Of a stretch of DNA of 64,000 nucleotides, positions 7,287 through 16,816 are shown piece by piece. The position numbers and the translations under genes are program-made. The DNA is from an uncultured Prevotella sp. GTDB lineage: Bacteria > Bacteroidota > Bacteroidia > Bacteroidales > Bacteroidaceae. The stretch's first letter is position 1; the number at the start of each line of letters is the position of its first letter. A model generated the notes under the pieces. That model was not told the DNA's origin, made no database searches, and saw nothing but the letters and a program-made list of their open reading frames with translations. The stretch spans positions 1 to 64,000 of the forward strand of contig OMZM01000006.1 of NCBI GenBank assembly GCA_900315545.1. Direction: 5' to 3'.

Positions 7287-10061
7287 ATGAAAAGGATTAC
7301 AATTCTATCATTATTGATGCTTGTCGTTATGTTAACTTTTGCTCAACGCAGCCAAAAACATCCAATGGCAACGTTGACGAAGCAAGCGACTACAGTTGGT
7401 AACCGGATTCAAGGCATTGAGCGCACAGCCAAAACCTCGAAGCAAAACAAAATCCGCAAGGCAGAGGGCGATGAGCTCGTAACTCCACCGGCAGGCATTA
7501 CGCCTGAAGCATGGGAGTACAAAGCTGGTTCGTGGTATTATTACGGCGACAATGGATGGGTAGAGGGCACATCACATGCCAATACTGACTTTGAAGTTGT
7601 CATCGACGGCAATGACATATATGTAAAGGGATTTGCATCTTTCTTCCCTGAGGGATGGATAAAGGGTATCATCAACGGCAACACCATTACGTTCGAACAC
7701 GGTCAGTTCGTAGGCGAAGACGAAGAGGGTCCAGAATACCTGAACGGCCAGGATTTAAATGCGGAAGAAACAGCAAGCCTTGTTGACATCGTATTCGACT
7801 ATGACGCTGATACAAAAACCATGACATTGCCTAACGAAAATATCATCATGATAGAAGCCGATGGCAAAGAAAGCGTACAGTCTTATGCTTTCTGGCAGAA
7901 TCTGTCTATCACTTTTGCAACGCCAGAAGACTACACCACAGTTACACCTCCTGCAGACATGGCAACAATAAATCTGACTTATACTTGCAAGGACAGAGTC
8001 AATGACGAAATTATAAACACTACTATTAAAGCTGGCATCAACGGCACGAACGAAGTTTACGTACAGGGCATGATTCCGGCAGCACCTGAAGCATGGTTGA
8101 AAGGCACTTTAAACGGCAATGAAATACGATTTCCAATACAGTGCATAGGCGAAATCGACGGCACCAACTATTTCATGTGCGGTTATAACAATGGAAGTTT
8201 AACTCCGTTCACAATGCCATTCAACATTGCAAAACATTCTGGAGAATCAGTGGATATATTGCTTGTTAACAAAAGCAGCAAGAAGTACAATCAGGCAGAA
8301 ATGCTGACATACTACACAGGCGTACTTATTGGCGAGCGTCCGGAGCTAACTACTGCTCCTGACTATTTGGAAACAGAAGCACTTGCATTAAATGGCTTCG
8401 ACAACGATGGAAATGAATTAAGTGGCACTGTAAACGTTGGTTTCGATGGCAATGACGTATATTTCCAGAACCTCATCAGCTATGTTAAGGGGGGCTGGAT
8501 TAAGGGTATATTGAACGAAGACCAGACCGTAACCATTCCTTATGGACAGTATGTAGGTGTTGAGCCTGAGAGCTATCTTCCTGTATATGCTGTGGGCTTA
8601 AACTACATCGACAACGAAACAGCAGAGGTTACTGACATTACTCTTACATACAACTCAGACTTCAACACTTTCGAGTTTGTCAACGACTTATACATTAATG
8701 GTAAGAAAAATGAACCTCACAATTATGACGTTATCCAGGCTGGTGCCACTATCGGCGTATACCCAGATGCATCTTGGGTTGCAAAACAGCAGGGCTATGA
8801 AGACGGGCAATACGTCACGACAATCACTCTCGACGAAGGCGTTACCGGCACACTTGCCAAGAACGAAGGGAAGTACGGTAGTTGGTATGTCGAAGACGAC
8901 AAAGCTCTTCGCATGCATGCAGACAATACACTGACCATCACTTCTGAAAACAAGGAAATCTACAAGATTGTGTTTACCATGACAGGTGCATTTGAGAACA
9001 ATATGCTTCTCACTGCTGACAAGGGAAGATACAAACTGAACGGCAACAAGGGTACGTGGACCGGCATGGAAAAAGAGGTTGTCTTCACCGTTCCTTCTGA
9101 GTCAGGAAGCCAGGCACGCATACAGCGCATTGACATCTACTACCTGGATTACGCCAAGACTATGGTTGAGGCTCCGGCTGACCTCGTAACAGAACCTTAC
9201 TTCTTCAAGGCTACGGACACATACTTGGACGAAGAAGAAACCCGCGAAGTACATGTTGGTTTCTACGGAGACAACAACGACGAAGTTTACATTCAGGGCC
9301 TGAGCTTCTACATGCCGGAATCTTGGATTGTTGGCAAGCTGAAAGACAACAAACTGACAATCCACGGCTGGTATCTTGGCTTGTACCAGAGTATCTTTGG
9401 CTCTGCCAATATCACGCTTAACGAGTGCGTATTCGACTACAATCCAGAGACAAATACATTCTCAATTGACGCTTATTCAACAACAAACGGCGACGAGGAG
9501 ATGGACGAGTACAGCAACGTTACTATCACAAAGATTATCGAAAAGGCTGCCACTCCTGCTAATCCTGTCATCATGTCTTACGGTCGCGGCGAAGCTTACG
9601 ACTATGTAAGCATGAACATTCCTATGGTTGACACAGAAGACGCTCCTATGCTTCCTTCCAAGTTGACATATCTTCTCTACTCTGTTGTTGACGGCAAAAT
9701 AAATGTCATCAACTTCCTGGCAAGCGAGTACTCTAACATTGACGAGGACATGACTGAAATTCCATACAACTTTACTGACAACTATGATATCTACAGGGGC
9801 GGTTCCACTATCTACTTCAATCAGGCTGACCGTGCAAACTGGGACGAGATTGGTGTTGTAAGCATATATACGGGCGGTGGCGAAACACACAAGTCTGACA
9901 TCTTCTGGTTCGACATCAACGAATACTTAGGCATTAAAGACGGTATCGTAACTGTAAACAGTAACAACGATGCTATCTACAATCTGCAGGGTGTACGCGT
10001 GAACAGCGCAACTCAGAAGGGTATCTACATCAAGAACGGCAAGAAGTTTATTGTTAAATAA
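7287..10061 (+). CDS. Large secreted protein with four repeated beta domains and T9SS-like tail
   Basis: A 924-residue protein with a signal peptide (MKRITILSLLMLVVMLTFAQ). At least four copies of one module of about 130 residues can be read, each with the pattern (N)(D/E)VYxQG(L/M) - PxxWIKG - G(N)xxT(I/F) - GQ(Y/F)VG. Examples are NDIYVKGFASFFPEGWIKG, NEVYVQGMIPAAPEAWLKG, NDVYFQNLISYVKGGWIKG and DEVYIQGLSFYMPESWIVG. A different beta domain (about 490-630) sits between copies 3 and 4. The C-terminus (AIYNLQGVRV ... KGIYIKNGKKFIVK) resembles Prevotella T9SS sorting tails, so it is probably exported through the outer membrane. I do not recognise the repeated module. A strong promoter and a terminator make it monocistronic. 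Confidence 0.8.
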   Translation: MKRITILSLLMLVVMLTFAQRSQKHPMATLTKQATTVGNRIQGIERTAKTSKQNKIRKAEGDELVTPPAGITPEAWEYKAGSWYYYGDNGWVEGTSHANTDFEVVIDGNDIYVKGFASFFPEGWIKGIINGNTITFEHGQFVGEDEEGPEYLNGQDLNAEETASLVDIVFDYDADTKTMTLPNENIIMIEADGKESVQSYAFWQNLSITFATPEDYTTVTPPADMATINLTYTCKDRVNDEIINTTIKAGINGTNEVYVQGMIPAAPEAWLKGTLNGNEIRFPIQCIGEIDGTNYFMCGYNNGSLTPFTMPFNIAKHSGESVDILLVNKSSKKYNQAEMLTYYTGVLIGERPELTTAPDYLETEALALNGFDNDGNELSGTVNVGFDGNDVYFQNLISYVKGGWIKGILNEDQTVTIPYGQYVGVEPESYLPVYAVGLNYIDNETAEVTDITLTYNSDFNTFEFVNDLYINGKKNEPHNYDVIQAGATIGVYPDASWVAKQQGYEDGQYVTTITLDEGVTGTLAKNEGKYGSWYVEDDKALRMHADNTLTITSENKEIYKIVFTMTGAFENNMLLTADKGRYKLNGNKGTWTGMEKEVVFTVPSESGSQARIQRIDIYYLDYAKTMVEAPADLVTEPYFFKATDTYLDEEETREVHVGFYGDNNDEVYIQGLSFYMPESWIVGKLKDNKLTIHGWYLGLYQSIFGSANITLNECVFDYNPETNTFSIDAYSTTNGDEEMDEYSNVTITKIIEKAATPANPVIMSYGRGEAYDYVSMNIPMVDTEDAPMLPSKLTYLLYSVVDGKINVINFLASEYSNIDEDMTEIPYNFTDNYDIYRGGSTIYFNQADRANWDEIGVVSIYTGGGETHKSDIFWFDINEYLGIKDGIVTVNSNNDAIYNLQGVRVNSATQKGIYIKNGKKFIVK

Positions 10062-10085
10062 GCAATAGGCTGACCGATAATAATT

Positions 10086-10123
10086 GCCCCCGAAAGTCTC
10101 AAGCATGGCTTTCGGGGGCTTTT
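10086..10123. terminator. Hairpin terminator between convergent genes
   Basis: gcccccgaaag pairs perfectly with ctttcgggggc, followed by TTTT on the plus strand. It serves the 7287 gene and may also end the licD-like transcript. Confidence 0.85.
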
Positions 10124-10171
10124 CTGTTTACTTACGTCGCATGGATATATACCCATACGCTTATTGTTTCC

Positions 10172-11008
10172 CTATCTGAATATTATGTCTTTGGCGTGCC
10201 ATTCGCGCTTGGCGCTTGGCGGCAGCTCCTCGAAACGTCCGTAGACGGTGCGGCAGAAAGCCTCGCTGTCGGCTGGAGCAGGGTATCGCCTGTCTTCAAA
10301 CGGCACCTCTGCGTATGGCACTATCGTCTGCTTGTCATACTGTTTGTAGAACCATGTGCCGTAAGCATGCATCACGCGGCTGCTCTTTCCGAACATCTTT
10401 CCCATCAGACGGAACAGCGGGAAGGCTACATTCATATTGAACTTGAACAGCATGTGCGCCAGTCGGGCATGGCTCTTGCCTATGTCGAATATCGCCACGC
10501 AAGCCATCTTGCCCGCCAGTCGCTGCAATCGCGGCAGCATGCGGTCCTCAAAGGGGAAGATATCTATCTGCAATCCCTTGAACTTCTGCTGTTCAAACAC
10601 CTTTGCATCCTTGCTTCCGGGAGGATAGTCCATGACATATTCCGTTCTCGTGTCGCGCAGTTTGTTCCACGGATATAGGTAGTTGCGGTCGGTTTTCGGC
10701 GACTGTATGGCATACTGCGGGTGCGGATTGTCATGCAGGTAGCGGCACAGCCGCTTGTATTCGCTCATCGACAGCGCTATGTCTATATCGTCGTCCCACG
10801 GTATGAAGCCGCCATGTCTGACGGCACCAATCACGTTTCCGCTGTCGAGTCGGTAGGCTATGTCCTGTTCGCGGCACACCGTGTCGATGTAGTCGAGCAT
10901 GTCGAGCATTCTCATCTGTGCCTTTCTCAGCGGCGAGCCGTCTGGATTGTACTTCTCGCGCAGCTGCTGCTGAGTCTCGCCTGTATTGAAAACCCTGTTG
11001 TCTGTCAT
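10172..11008 (-). CDS. LicD family phosphotransferase
   Basis: A 278-residue protein with the LicD signature GAVRHGGFIPWDDDIDIAL (the acidic DDDID binds metal in the nucleotidyltransferase-like fold), preceded by the typical helix MLDMLDYIDTVC and followed by LQIDIFPFE. LicD-type enzymes move phosphocholine or related phospho-head groups from a CDP carrier onto a glycan. A GTG at 11056 would extend the frame by 16 residues, but the -7 box at 11067-11074 leaves almost no leader for it, so I use the ATG at 11008. The gene is divergent from the flippase gene, and the two promoters share 49 bp. With the LicC-like fusion gene it points to phospho-decoration of a surface polymer; the substrate is unknown. 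Confidence 0.85.
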   Translation of the reverse strand: MTDNRVFNTGETQQQLREKYNPDGSPLRKAQMRMLDMLDYIDTVCREQDIAYRLDSGNVIGAVRHGGFIPWDDDIDIALSMSEYKRLCRYLHDNPHPQYAIQSPKTDRNYLYPWNKLRDTRTEYVMDYPPGSKDAKVFEQQKFKGLQIDIFPFEDRMLPRLQRLAGKMACVAIFDIGKSHARLAHMLFKFNMNVAFPLFRLMGKMFGKSSRVMHAYGTWFYKQYDKQTIVPYAEVPFEDRRYPAPADSEAFCRTVYGRFEELPPSAKREWHAKDIIFR

Positions 11009-11066
11009 TGCATGAATATTTTCCGGTCTATGTATCGTTGTGTCGCTTATTGACACTAAAACATTG

Positions 11067-11115
11067 CAAAAATAAGTATTTTCTTTTGATTATCGGCAAA
11101 AGATTTATACTTTTG
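11067..11115. promoter_or_regulatory. Overlapping divergent promoters of the LicD and flippase genes
   Basis: Plus strand: TTTTG at 11084-11088, then 19 bp, then TACTTTTG at 11108-11115. Minus strand: -7 box TATTTTTG at 11074-11067 with CAAA (-33) at 11097-11100. The two RNA polymerase sites overlap, so the genes may compete or be co-regulated. Confidence 0.65.
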
Positions 11116-11136
11116 CATAAAATAAGACAGTTGCAG

Positions 11137-12576
11137 ATGGCAAAATCACTCAAGGACAAGGCTGCGAAAGGTTTGCTGTGGGGCGCGCTGACAAGCGGAG
11201 CCACACAGTTGCTGAATGTCGTTTTCGGCATAATCTTCGGTCGTCTGCTGTCGCCTGCCGACATAGGCTTGGTGGGTATGATTACGATATTCACCGTTCT
11301 CGCCAACAACTTGCAGGAGAGCGGTTTTTTCACGGCACTTGCCAACGAGAAAAATCCTACCCACCGCGATTTCAACTCAGTGTTCTGGTTTTGCCTGTCG
11401 CTGAGTCTGGCTATCTACACCATACTCTTTTTCTCGGCACCGCTCATTGCTGCCTACTATCATCAGCCACAACTGACGTGGCTTGCGCGCTTCGTCTTCA
11501 TCTCGTTCATATTCTCCTCGCTCGGCATAGCGCACGGCGCGTGGATGTTTCGCAAGCTGATGGTGCGCGAGAGGGCTGTCGTCATGGTGGTCTCGCTGCT
11601 CATTTCGGGCGGTGTGGGCATAGTGCTTGCCATGAAGGGCTACTCCTACTGGAGCCTGGCATGGCAGCAAGTCATCTTCAACCTTGTCTACAACATCGGC
11701 AGATTCTACTATACGCAGTGGCACCCTACCCTGTCGTTCGACTTCGAGCCTATCAGGCGCATGTTCCGCTTCAGCAACAAGATACTCATCCCGACGGTTG
11801 TCAACACCATCAGCCAGCACTTTCTGACGGTCATCTTCGGCAGACTGTTCCCAGTGCGCACCGTAGGATATTTCACACAGGCATTCAAGTGGAACACTAT
11901 GGGCTATCAGTTTGTTGCCGACTCGGTGGCGCAGATAGCACAGCCGGTGATGGTGCAGGTGAGCGAGGAGCACGACAGGCAGCTGAGAGTCATGCGTCAG
12001 ATGCTTCGTTTCACGGCTTTTGCAGCCTTTCCGGCACTCTTCGGACTTGCCATCGTCGCCGACGAGTTCATCGTAGTGCTGCTGACGGCAAAGTGGCAGC
12101 CTGCCGTTCCGCTGCTGCAAGTGCTTTGCTTGGGCGGAGCGTTCATGCCTTTCTACAAGATTTACCAGAACTTCATCATCAGTTGCAGGCGCAGCGACAT
12201 CTACATGTGGCTCAACATCATGCAGGTGGTGCTGCAGATAGCCATCGTGCTTGCCTTCAGCCGACGCGGCATCATGGCTATGATTGTGGCTTACACGGTG
12301 CTCAACGTGGCGTGGCTTGCCCTGTGGCAGCACTTCGCAGGCAGGCTGTCCGACCTCAGGTGGCGACACGTGATTGCCGAAACGCTGCCCTACATGCTTA
12401 TCGCAGCCGCATCGATGGCTGCCGCCTACATGCTGACGGCGCAGGCAGACAGCATGATAGTGCGACTCATAGCAAGAATTATGCTTGGAGCATCGCTCTA
12501 TCTGACACTGCTGAGAATACTCCGCATGCCCGTCATCGACGAATGTCTTAACTTCCTAAGGCACAGACATTCATAG
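11137..12576 (+). CDS. Polysaccharide flippase (MOP/Wzx-WzxC type)
   Basis: A 479-residue inner-membrane protein with about 12-14 hydrophobic segments. It starts with KAAKGLLWGALTSGATQLLN and GIIFGRLLSPADIGLVGM, a pattern typical of the WzxC/lipopolysaccharide export branch of the MOP superfamily. The start is the ATG at 11137, 22 bp after a perfect TACTTTTG box; an open frame further upstream to 11008 overlaps the promoter. It probably moves lipid-linked oligosaccharide across the inner membrane. No polymerase or full glycan cluster is next to it, so its substrate cannot be told. No terminator is visible; 685 bp of noncoding DNA with repeat copy 2 follows. Confidence 0.85.
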   Translation: MAKSLKDKAAKGLLWGALTSGATQLLNVVFGIIFGRLLSPADIGLVGMITIFTVLANNLQESGFFTALANEKNPTHRDFNSVFWFCLSLSLAIYTILFFSAPLIAAYYHQPQLTWLARFVFISFIFSSLGIAHGAWMFRKLMVRERAVVMVVSLLISGGVGIVLAMKGYSYWSLAWQQVIFNLVYNIGRFYYTQWHPTLSFDFEPIRRMFRFSNKILIPTVVNTISQHFLTVIFGRLFPVRTVGYFTQAFKWNTMGYQFVADSVAQIAQPVMVQVSEEHDRQLRVMRQMLRFTAFAAFPALFGLAIVADEFIVVLLTAKWQPAVPLLQVLCLGGAFMPFYKIYQNFIISCRRSDIYMWLNIMQVVLQIAIVLAFSRRGIMAMIVAYTVLNVAWLALWQHFAGRLSDLRWRHVIAETLPYMLIAAASMAAAYMLTAQADSMIVRLIARIMLGASLYLTLLRILRMPVIDECLNFLRHRHS

Positions 12577-12661
12577 CCGGCCATGCAGCGCCACCTGCCA
12601 ACACACATATTTCCATACACGACATGCCTGCTGATTTTCCGACCGTATTATTCCGCGCACA

Positions 12662-13130
12662 GCAAAAACCGTGCCAAACTCGTCAGAATTATCTTTCGAG
12701 CAGAAAAATGATGAAAAATTTTGACAGAGAAAAATCGTTCAAATAGATTTTTTATAACCCCTGAAACTGCAAAAATCTGTTAATTCCAAGACCGGTTACA
12801 ACTGTTAAAATTGTCAAAGAGCCTCTTTGACACGTCTATTTCATCATTTTTGCCCTGCCGAACACAGCATACGACACCCCCAAACACTATGTCTGACCTC
12901 CTCAAACAGTGTGTTTGACAATCTCAAACATACTCTTTGACAATTTTAACATATACAATTCACGCGCAAAAGGCTTACTCTTTGCACTATCATCTTGATT
13001 GCCAGACAATTACAGACACATGCGATTTTTGGGCATATTTTGCCCCTCTGATTTTCAAAACGGCTTTCGCGGGCACTCTCGCGACACTAAACGAGCCAAA
13101 ATTGATTAGCATTACATCCACAAACTACTA
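12662..13130 (-). repeat. Dispersed intergenic repeat, copy 2
   Basis: Inverted copy of the family seen at 1-445. The end block gcaaaaaccgtgcc is at 12662-12675 and the start block cgcgacactaaa at 13080-13091; similarity to copy 3 continues through attgattagc to about 13130. The 18-bp arms are at 12804-12821 and 12933-12950. It fills most of the 694-bp gap between the flippase and the PKD protein gene. I see nothing else in the gap except the 13271 gene promoter. Confidence 0.8.
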
Positions 13131-13181
13131 TCCATTGTTTCCCGATTTAGTACAATCAAGAAAAATTTTGATAGCATTTTA

Positions 13182-13213
13182 TTTGACTATTTGCCGAGAA
13201 TTGTATATCTTTG
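13182..13213 (+). promoter_or_regulatory. Promoter of the 13271 gene
   Basis: TTTG at 13182-13185 and TATCTTTG at 13206-13213, spacing 20 bp. Confidence 0.7.
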
Positions 13214-13270
13214 CGGTCTACTATTTTCATTAAGTCTAAGAAAACTATAATAATAATATCAAAACTCATT

Positions 13271-15661
13271 ATGAAAAAAGCAAGAATTACTACACTTTTG
13301 TTAGCAGCCGTAGCCCTGATAGCATGGGCTACTGACAATCCTGTAAAGATTATTAAGGTAAAACGTACGACAACCGAAAAGCCTGCCGACGTCAACTTCA
13401 AGCAGTCGAAGCCAACAAAGCAAATGATGCAAAGGGCTATGCGACATGCTGAGGGCGGACTGATAGCCGACTTCAGCATACAGGGCTCCGGCGCCCAGAA
13501 GACTGTCTGGAGCGAGGGTTTCGACGCAGGCATGCCTGCATGGGAGTTCAACTATGGCGAGGGAAATGCCATCACGTTCACTCTGGAGCAGTCGCCTGAA
13601 AACTATCAGTTCAGCGCTATTGACGAAAACGACGTACAGTCGCTGCACATCGACGGACCTTACCAGACGTTCAAGCGCACCATAGGAACGGCAACGACAC
13701 CTGCCATGAACGTTCCGGCTAACGGACAGTTCCACTGCTACCTGCTGTGCAACAAGAACTGGAATGAGTATGTTGTGATGACCGTAAGCGTTTCTGACGA
13801 CAACTTCGAGACATCTACCGAGATATGGAACAGCACCCAGATAACCGAAAGCGGCAAGCACTGGGAAAAGATAGACGGCGACCTCAGCGCATTCACAGGC
13901 AAGGACGTGAAGATACGCTTTACCTACGGACCTGGAACAAACGACAGTTTCAAGGTGGGCGGCTACATGGGCGACTTCTATCTTGACGGACTGAGCATCA
14001 CTGCGGTAGAGACCATCGACCACGTGGATGCCATTACGGGCGAGGAAATACAGCTGGTAGACCTGTCAGACGGCAACCCTACGGCATGGGAATGGACCTT
14101 CGAGGGGGCTGAAACGGAAACGTCGACAGAGCAGAATCCGACAGTTGTCTACACCAAGTCGGGCGACTACGACATAACTCTGAAGGTTACCGACGCGAAC
14201 GGTGCTACCGACGAAATAACGAAAAAGGCTTTCGTACACATCGAAGGACAGGTGCCTGTGGCACGAATGATAACACCTGCATCGTTCCGCGACAACAGCA
14301 CAAACCTGAAAATGGTTGCACCGATGGTGCCGGTACAGTATCACGACGCATCAACAGGCTACCCGGACGAATGGACATGGGCGTTTGAGACAACAGGCGA
14401 GTCGCTCTTCGACATAGAATACAGCCACGAACTCGACCCGGAAATAGCATACAACGTACTTAACAAGAAACTCTATGCCGTGCTGACTGTCAGCAACGAC
14501 TCCGGCACAACTTACTGCACCGACAGCATAATAGCCAAGTACAGCGGACTGGTGAACAATATCATGACTGGCGACATAGCCACAAACTACGACATGGGCG
14601 AGGCTACTTTCCCAGGCGCAATGCCTAAGAACTCGCCTATAACCGGATATGCCGAGAAGTTCTCGAAACCGTCGAGACCTATAAAGATATACGGCGCATA
14701 CGTCTACTTCAACAAGGCTCAGGCAGAAGAAATCTACGAACAGACCATGCCGATAGCCTTCCAGCTCTGCGAAAGCGACAACGGCGTGCCGGGAAAGGTT
14801 ATCGACAGCGACTTCTGGACTATTCCGGAAATAGGCTACGCCATAAATACCAACAAGGGATTTGTAACGGTTGAGTTTACCGAGCCACACGTTCTGAACG
14901 ACGAATTCTTCATAACCATCGACGGATTTACCGAGAAAAACGAAACATTTGAAGTGTCTTTCGCCATGACACAGATGCGCGACCACGACAACACGGCTTA
15001 CATGCGCTACAACAACGCATGGCGCCCACTGACGGGATACTTCGAGGCTGCACCTGGCGGACAGGCTTCATTCTTCGTTTATGCAGACATAGCACACTCC
15101 GTAATGTCGCCTATCGTGGAAAATGAGGAAGGCACTCTGGTTGTCGGACCAGACTACATGACCGTAGGAAAGGAAGCCGGCATAGCAGAACAGGCATTCT
15201 TCTCATATCTCGGACGTGAGGAAATAACAAGCAACGCCGACTGGTGCCGCGTCATAAGCGAGCCTAACGGACTGACACTCGACACACTGAAAATAGAATA
15301 CGACGCCCTGCCCGAAGGACTGGAAAGCAGAGAGGCTGTACTGACATTCAGCGACGGAGCCGACAAGGTGGAGTTCAGGGTAATTCAGAACAACTCTGGC
15401 GAAACGGCTATTGTAGCTGCCGGCAACAAACTGACACTGCGCATAGAGGAAGCACCAGTGAAAGACATGATGACAGTAAACTGTCCTGACGGCTGCCTGA
15501 GCGTGGAAGTTTACGACGCAACAGGCAACAGGATAGCACGCCAGCGCATGGCAGGCAGCAGCACATGCAAGTTCGACACGTCGGCATGGCACGCAGGAAT
15601 GTATATTGTGCGTGCAACGACAACCGACGGAGCAGCCATAGCCAAGTGCATTAAGGAATAG
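13271..15661 (+). CDS. Secreted PKD-domain protein with T9SS-like tail
   Basis: A 796-residue protein. The start at 13271 gives a signal peptide (MKKARITTLLLAAVALIAWA); the open frame further upstream covers the -7 box. Residues 75-250 form a jelly-roll, choice-of-anchor-like domain that starts at VWSEGFDAGMPAWEF and ends at DFYLDGLSI. Residues 255-325 are a PKD domain (VDLSDGNPTAWEWTFEGA, then NPTVVYTKSGDYDITLKVTD), followed by a weaker second PKD-like block. Then come a beta-rich region and a BACON-like block, and the tail VEVYDATGNRIARQRM ... GMYIVRATT is of the T9SS type A kind. It is likely exported and surface-anchored, with glycan or protein binding possible. No catalytic site is seen. 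Confidence 0.8.
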   Translation: MKKARITTLLLAAVALIAWATDNPVKIIKVKRTTTEKPADVNFKQSKPTKQMMQRAMRHAEGGLIADFSIQGSGAQKTVWSEGFDAGMPAWEFNYGEGNAITFTLEQSPENYQFSAIDENDVQSLHIDGPYQTFKRTIGTATTPAMNVPANGQFHCYLLCNKNWNEYVVMTVSVSDDNFETSTEIWNSTQITESGKHWEKIDGDLSAFTGKDVKIRFTYGPGTNDSFKVGGYMGDFYLDGLSITAVETIDHVDAITGEEIQLVDLSDGNPTAWEWTFEGAETETSTEQNPTVVYTKSGDYDITLKVTDANGATDEITKKAFVHIEGQVPVARMITPASFRDNSTNLKMVAPMVPVQYHDASTGYPDEWTWAFETTGESLFDIEYSHELDPEIAYNVLNKKLYAVLTVSNDSGTTYCTDSIIAKYSGLVNNIMTGDIATNYDMGEATFPGAMPKNSPITGYAEKFSKPSRPIKIYGAYVYFNKAQAEEIYEQTMPIAFQLCESDNGVPGKVIDSDFWTIPEIGYAINTNKGFVTVEFTEPHVLNDEFFITIDGFTEKNETFEVSFAMTQMRDHDNTAYMRYNNAWRPLTGYFEAAPGGQASFFVYADIAHSVMSPIVENEEGTLVVGPDYMTVGKEAGIAEQAFFSYLGREEITSNADWCRVISEPNGLTLDTLKIEYDALPEGLESREAVLTFSDGADKVEFRVIQNNSGETAIVAAGNKLTLRIEEAPVKDMMTVNCPDGCLSVEVYDATGNRIARQRMAGSSTCKFDTSAWHAGMYIVRATTTDGAAIAKCIKE

Positions 15662-15688
15662 TATTCATATATAATACATTAATATAAA

Positions 15689-15727
15689 GAAAAGGATAGG
15701 CACACTTGTCTATCCTTTTCTTCTTTT
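15689..15727 (+). terminator. Rho-independent terminator after the PKD protein
   Basis: gaaaaggatag pairs with ctatccttttc around a 10-nt loop, followed by a T-rich run. Confidence 0.75.
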
Positions 15728-15782
15728 TGAAACATGCAGAGAGTCTTCTGTCCGACAAGACAGCACAAGATTTTCTGCATTA

Positions 15783-15816
15783 ATTGGACTGTTGTCGCAA
15801 AAAAGTTGTATATTTG
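15783..15816 (+). promoter_or_regulatory. Promoter of the patatin gene
   Basis: ATTG at 15783-15786 and TATATTTG at 15809-15816, spacing 22 bp. Confidence 0.5.
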
Positions 15817-15847
15817 CATCATATTTCAACATGCAATCACGGATATT

Positions 15848-16768
15848 ATGAAGGCAAAGTCAGAAGAGATTATGAAACGTGGAAGAAACAAAATACTGGC
15901 AATACTAATGTCGGTATTACTGCTGCCGTTTGCACTGAACGGCAACGCACGTCCGAAAGTGGGACTAGTGCTCGGCGGAGGAGGCGCAAAGGGAGCCGCA
16001 CACATAGGCGCACTGAAAGTAATAGAGAAAGCCGGAATACCAATCGACTACATAGCAGGCACCAGCATAGGCTCTATCGTAGGCGGACTGTATGCCTTAG
16101 GCTATCGCGCCGACCAGCTGGAAGAGCTATTTCTGAAGCAGGAATGGATAGATCTGTTTGCAGGCGAGGTAGTGGAGAAAGACAAAATAGAAAAACTTTT
16201 CGACTCTATAATATGCCAGTCTGACAGCGCTGTATGCCAATCAGACTCGCTGTCGTTCGACAAACTGCCCATACCGTACCGATGCGTGGCTGTAGACATA
16301 AAGCGCATGGAGGAAGTGGTACTGTCAAGCGGAAAACTCTCGAGAGCCATGCGGGCATCGATGGCAATACCCGTAGCACTGCGTTCGGTGAGAATTGACG
16401 GCAGGAAGCTGGTAGACGGAGGTGTGCTGAACAACCTGCCTGTCGATATCGTGAGAGACATGGGTGCCGATATCGTCATTGCAATAGACCTGCAACAAGA
16501 GAAACACAAGACAAAGAAATTCTCGCTGAAGAAGGAATACGGCATTGGAGGCATCATCGACTGGGTCGTATCACGGCCAGACTGGCGCAAATATAACGAC
16601 AACTGTGCTGATGCCGACATATACATAAACCCGCCGCTTGGAGGCTACAACGTAGCCAACTTCCACCCGCGCGACATAAAAGCTATGATTGAAATAGGAG
16701 AAAAGACGGCACACAAATATACCAAGAAACTGAAAAACTACAAGAAAATATACAAAAAGAAAAGGTAA
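15848..16768 (+). CDS. Patatin-like phospholipase
   Basis: A 306-residue protein with the patatin catalytic set. The oxyanion loop is GLVLGGGGAKGAAHIGAL, the nucleophile is Ser 73 in GTSIGS, and the Asp of DGG (about 190) completes the Ser-Asp dyad. The N-terminus has a hydrophobic signal-like stretch (KILAILMSVLLLPFAL), so the enzyme may act in the periplasm or at the membrane. Two starts are possible, 15848 and 15872; the second (MKRGRNK) gives a more typical signal peptide. Family members hydrolyse acyl esters of phospholipids. This one lacks the C-terminal barrel of the larger PlpD type. It is a single-gene unit. Confidence 0.88.
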   Translation: MKAKSEEIMKRGRNKILAILMSVLLLPFALNGNARPKVGLVLGGGGAKGAAHIGALKVIEKAGIPIDYIAGTSIGSIVGGLYALGYRADQLEELFLKQEWIDLFAGEVVEKDKIEKLFDSIICQSDSAVCQSDSLSFDKLPIPYRCVAVDIKRMEEVVLSSGKLSRAMRASMAIPVALRSVRIDGRKLVDGGVLNNLPVDIVRDMGADIVIAIDLQQEKHKTKKFSLKKEYGIGGIIDWVVSRPDWRKYNDNCADADIYINPPLGGYNVANFHPRDIKAMIEIGEKTAHKYTKKLKNYKKIYKKKR

Positions 16769-16792
16769 ATAGCTGTTTGGCTATTTACCTTT
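16761..16792. terminator. Bidirectional terminator between patatin and HU genes
   Basis: aaaggtaaatagc pairs perfectly with gctatttaccttt around a 6-nt loop, with A and T runs on the two sides. Confidence 0.8.
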
Positions 16793-16816
16793 CTCTATTC
16801 AATTCTACTGCTATAA

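Noticed and set aside
11009-11056. GTG start 16 codons upstream for the LicD gene
   Set aside because: It lies within a few bases of the expected transcript start; the ATG at 11008 has a proper leader.
11178-12551. 457-residue ORF on the plus strand
   Set aside because: It is a shadow of the flippase gene in another frame; composition (rich in Arg, His and Cys) is not protein-like.
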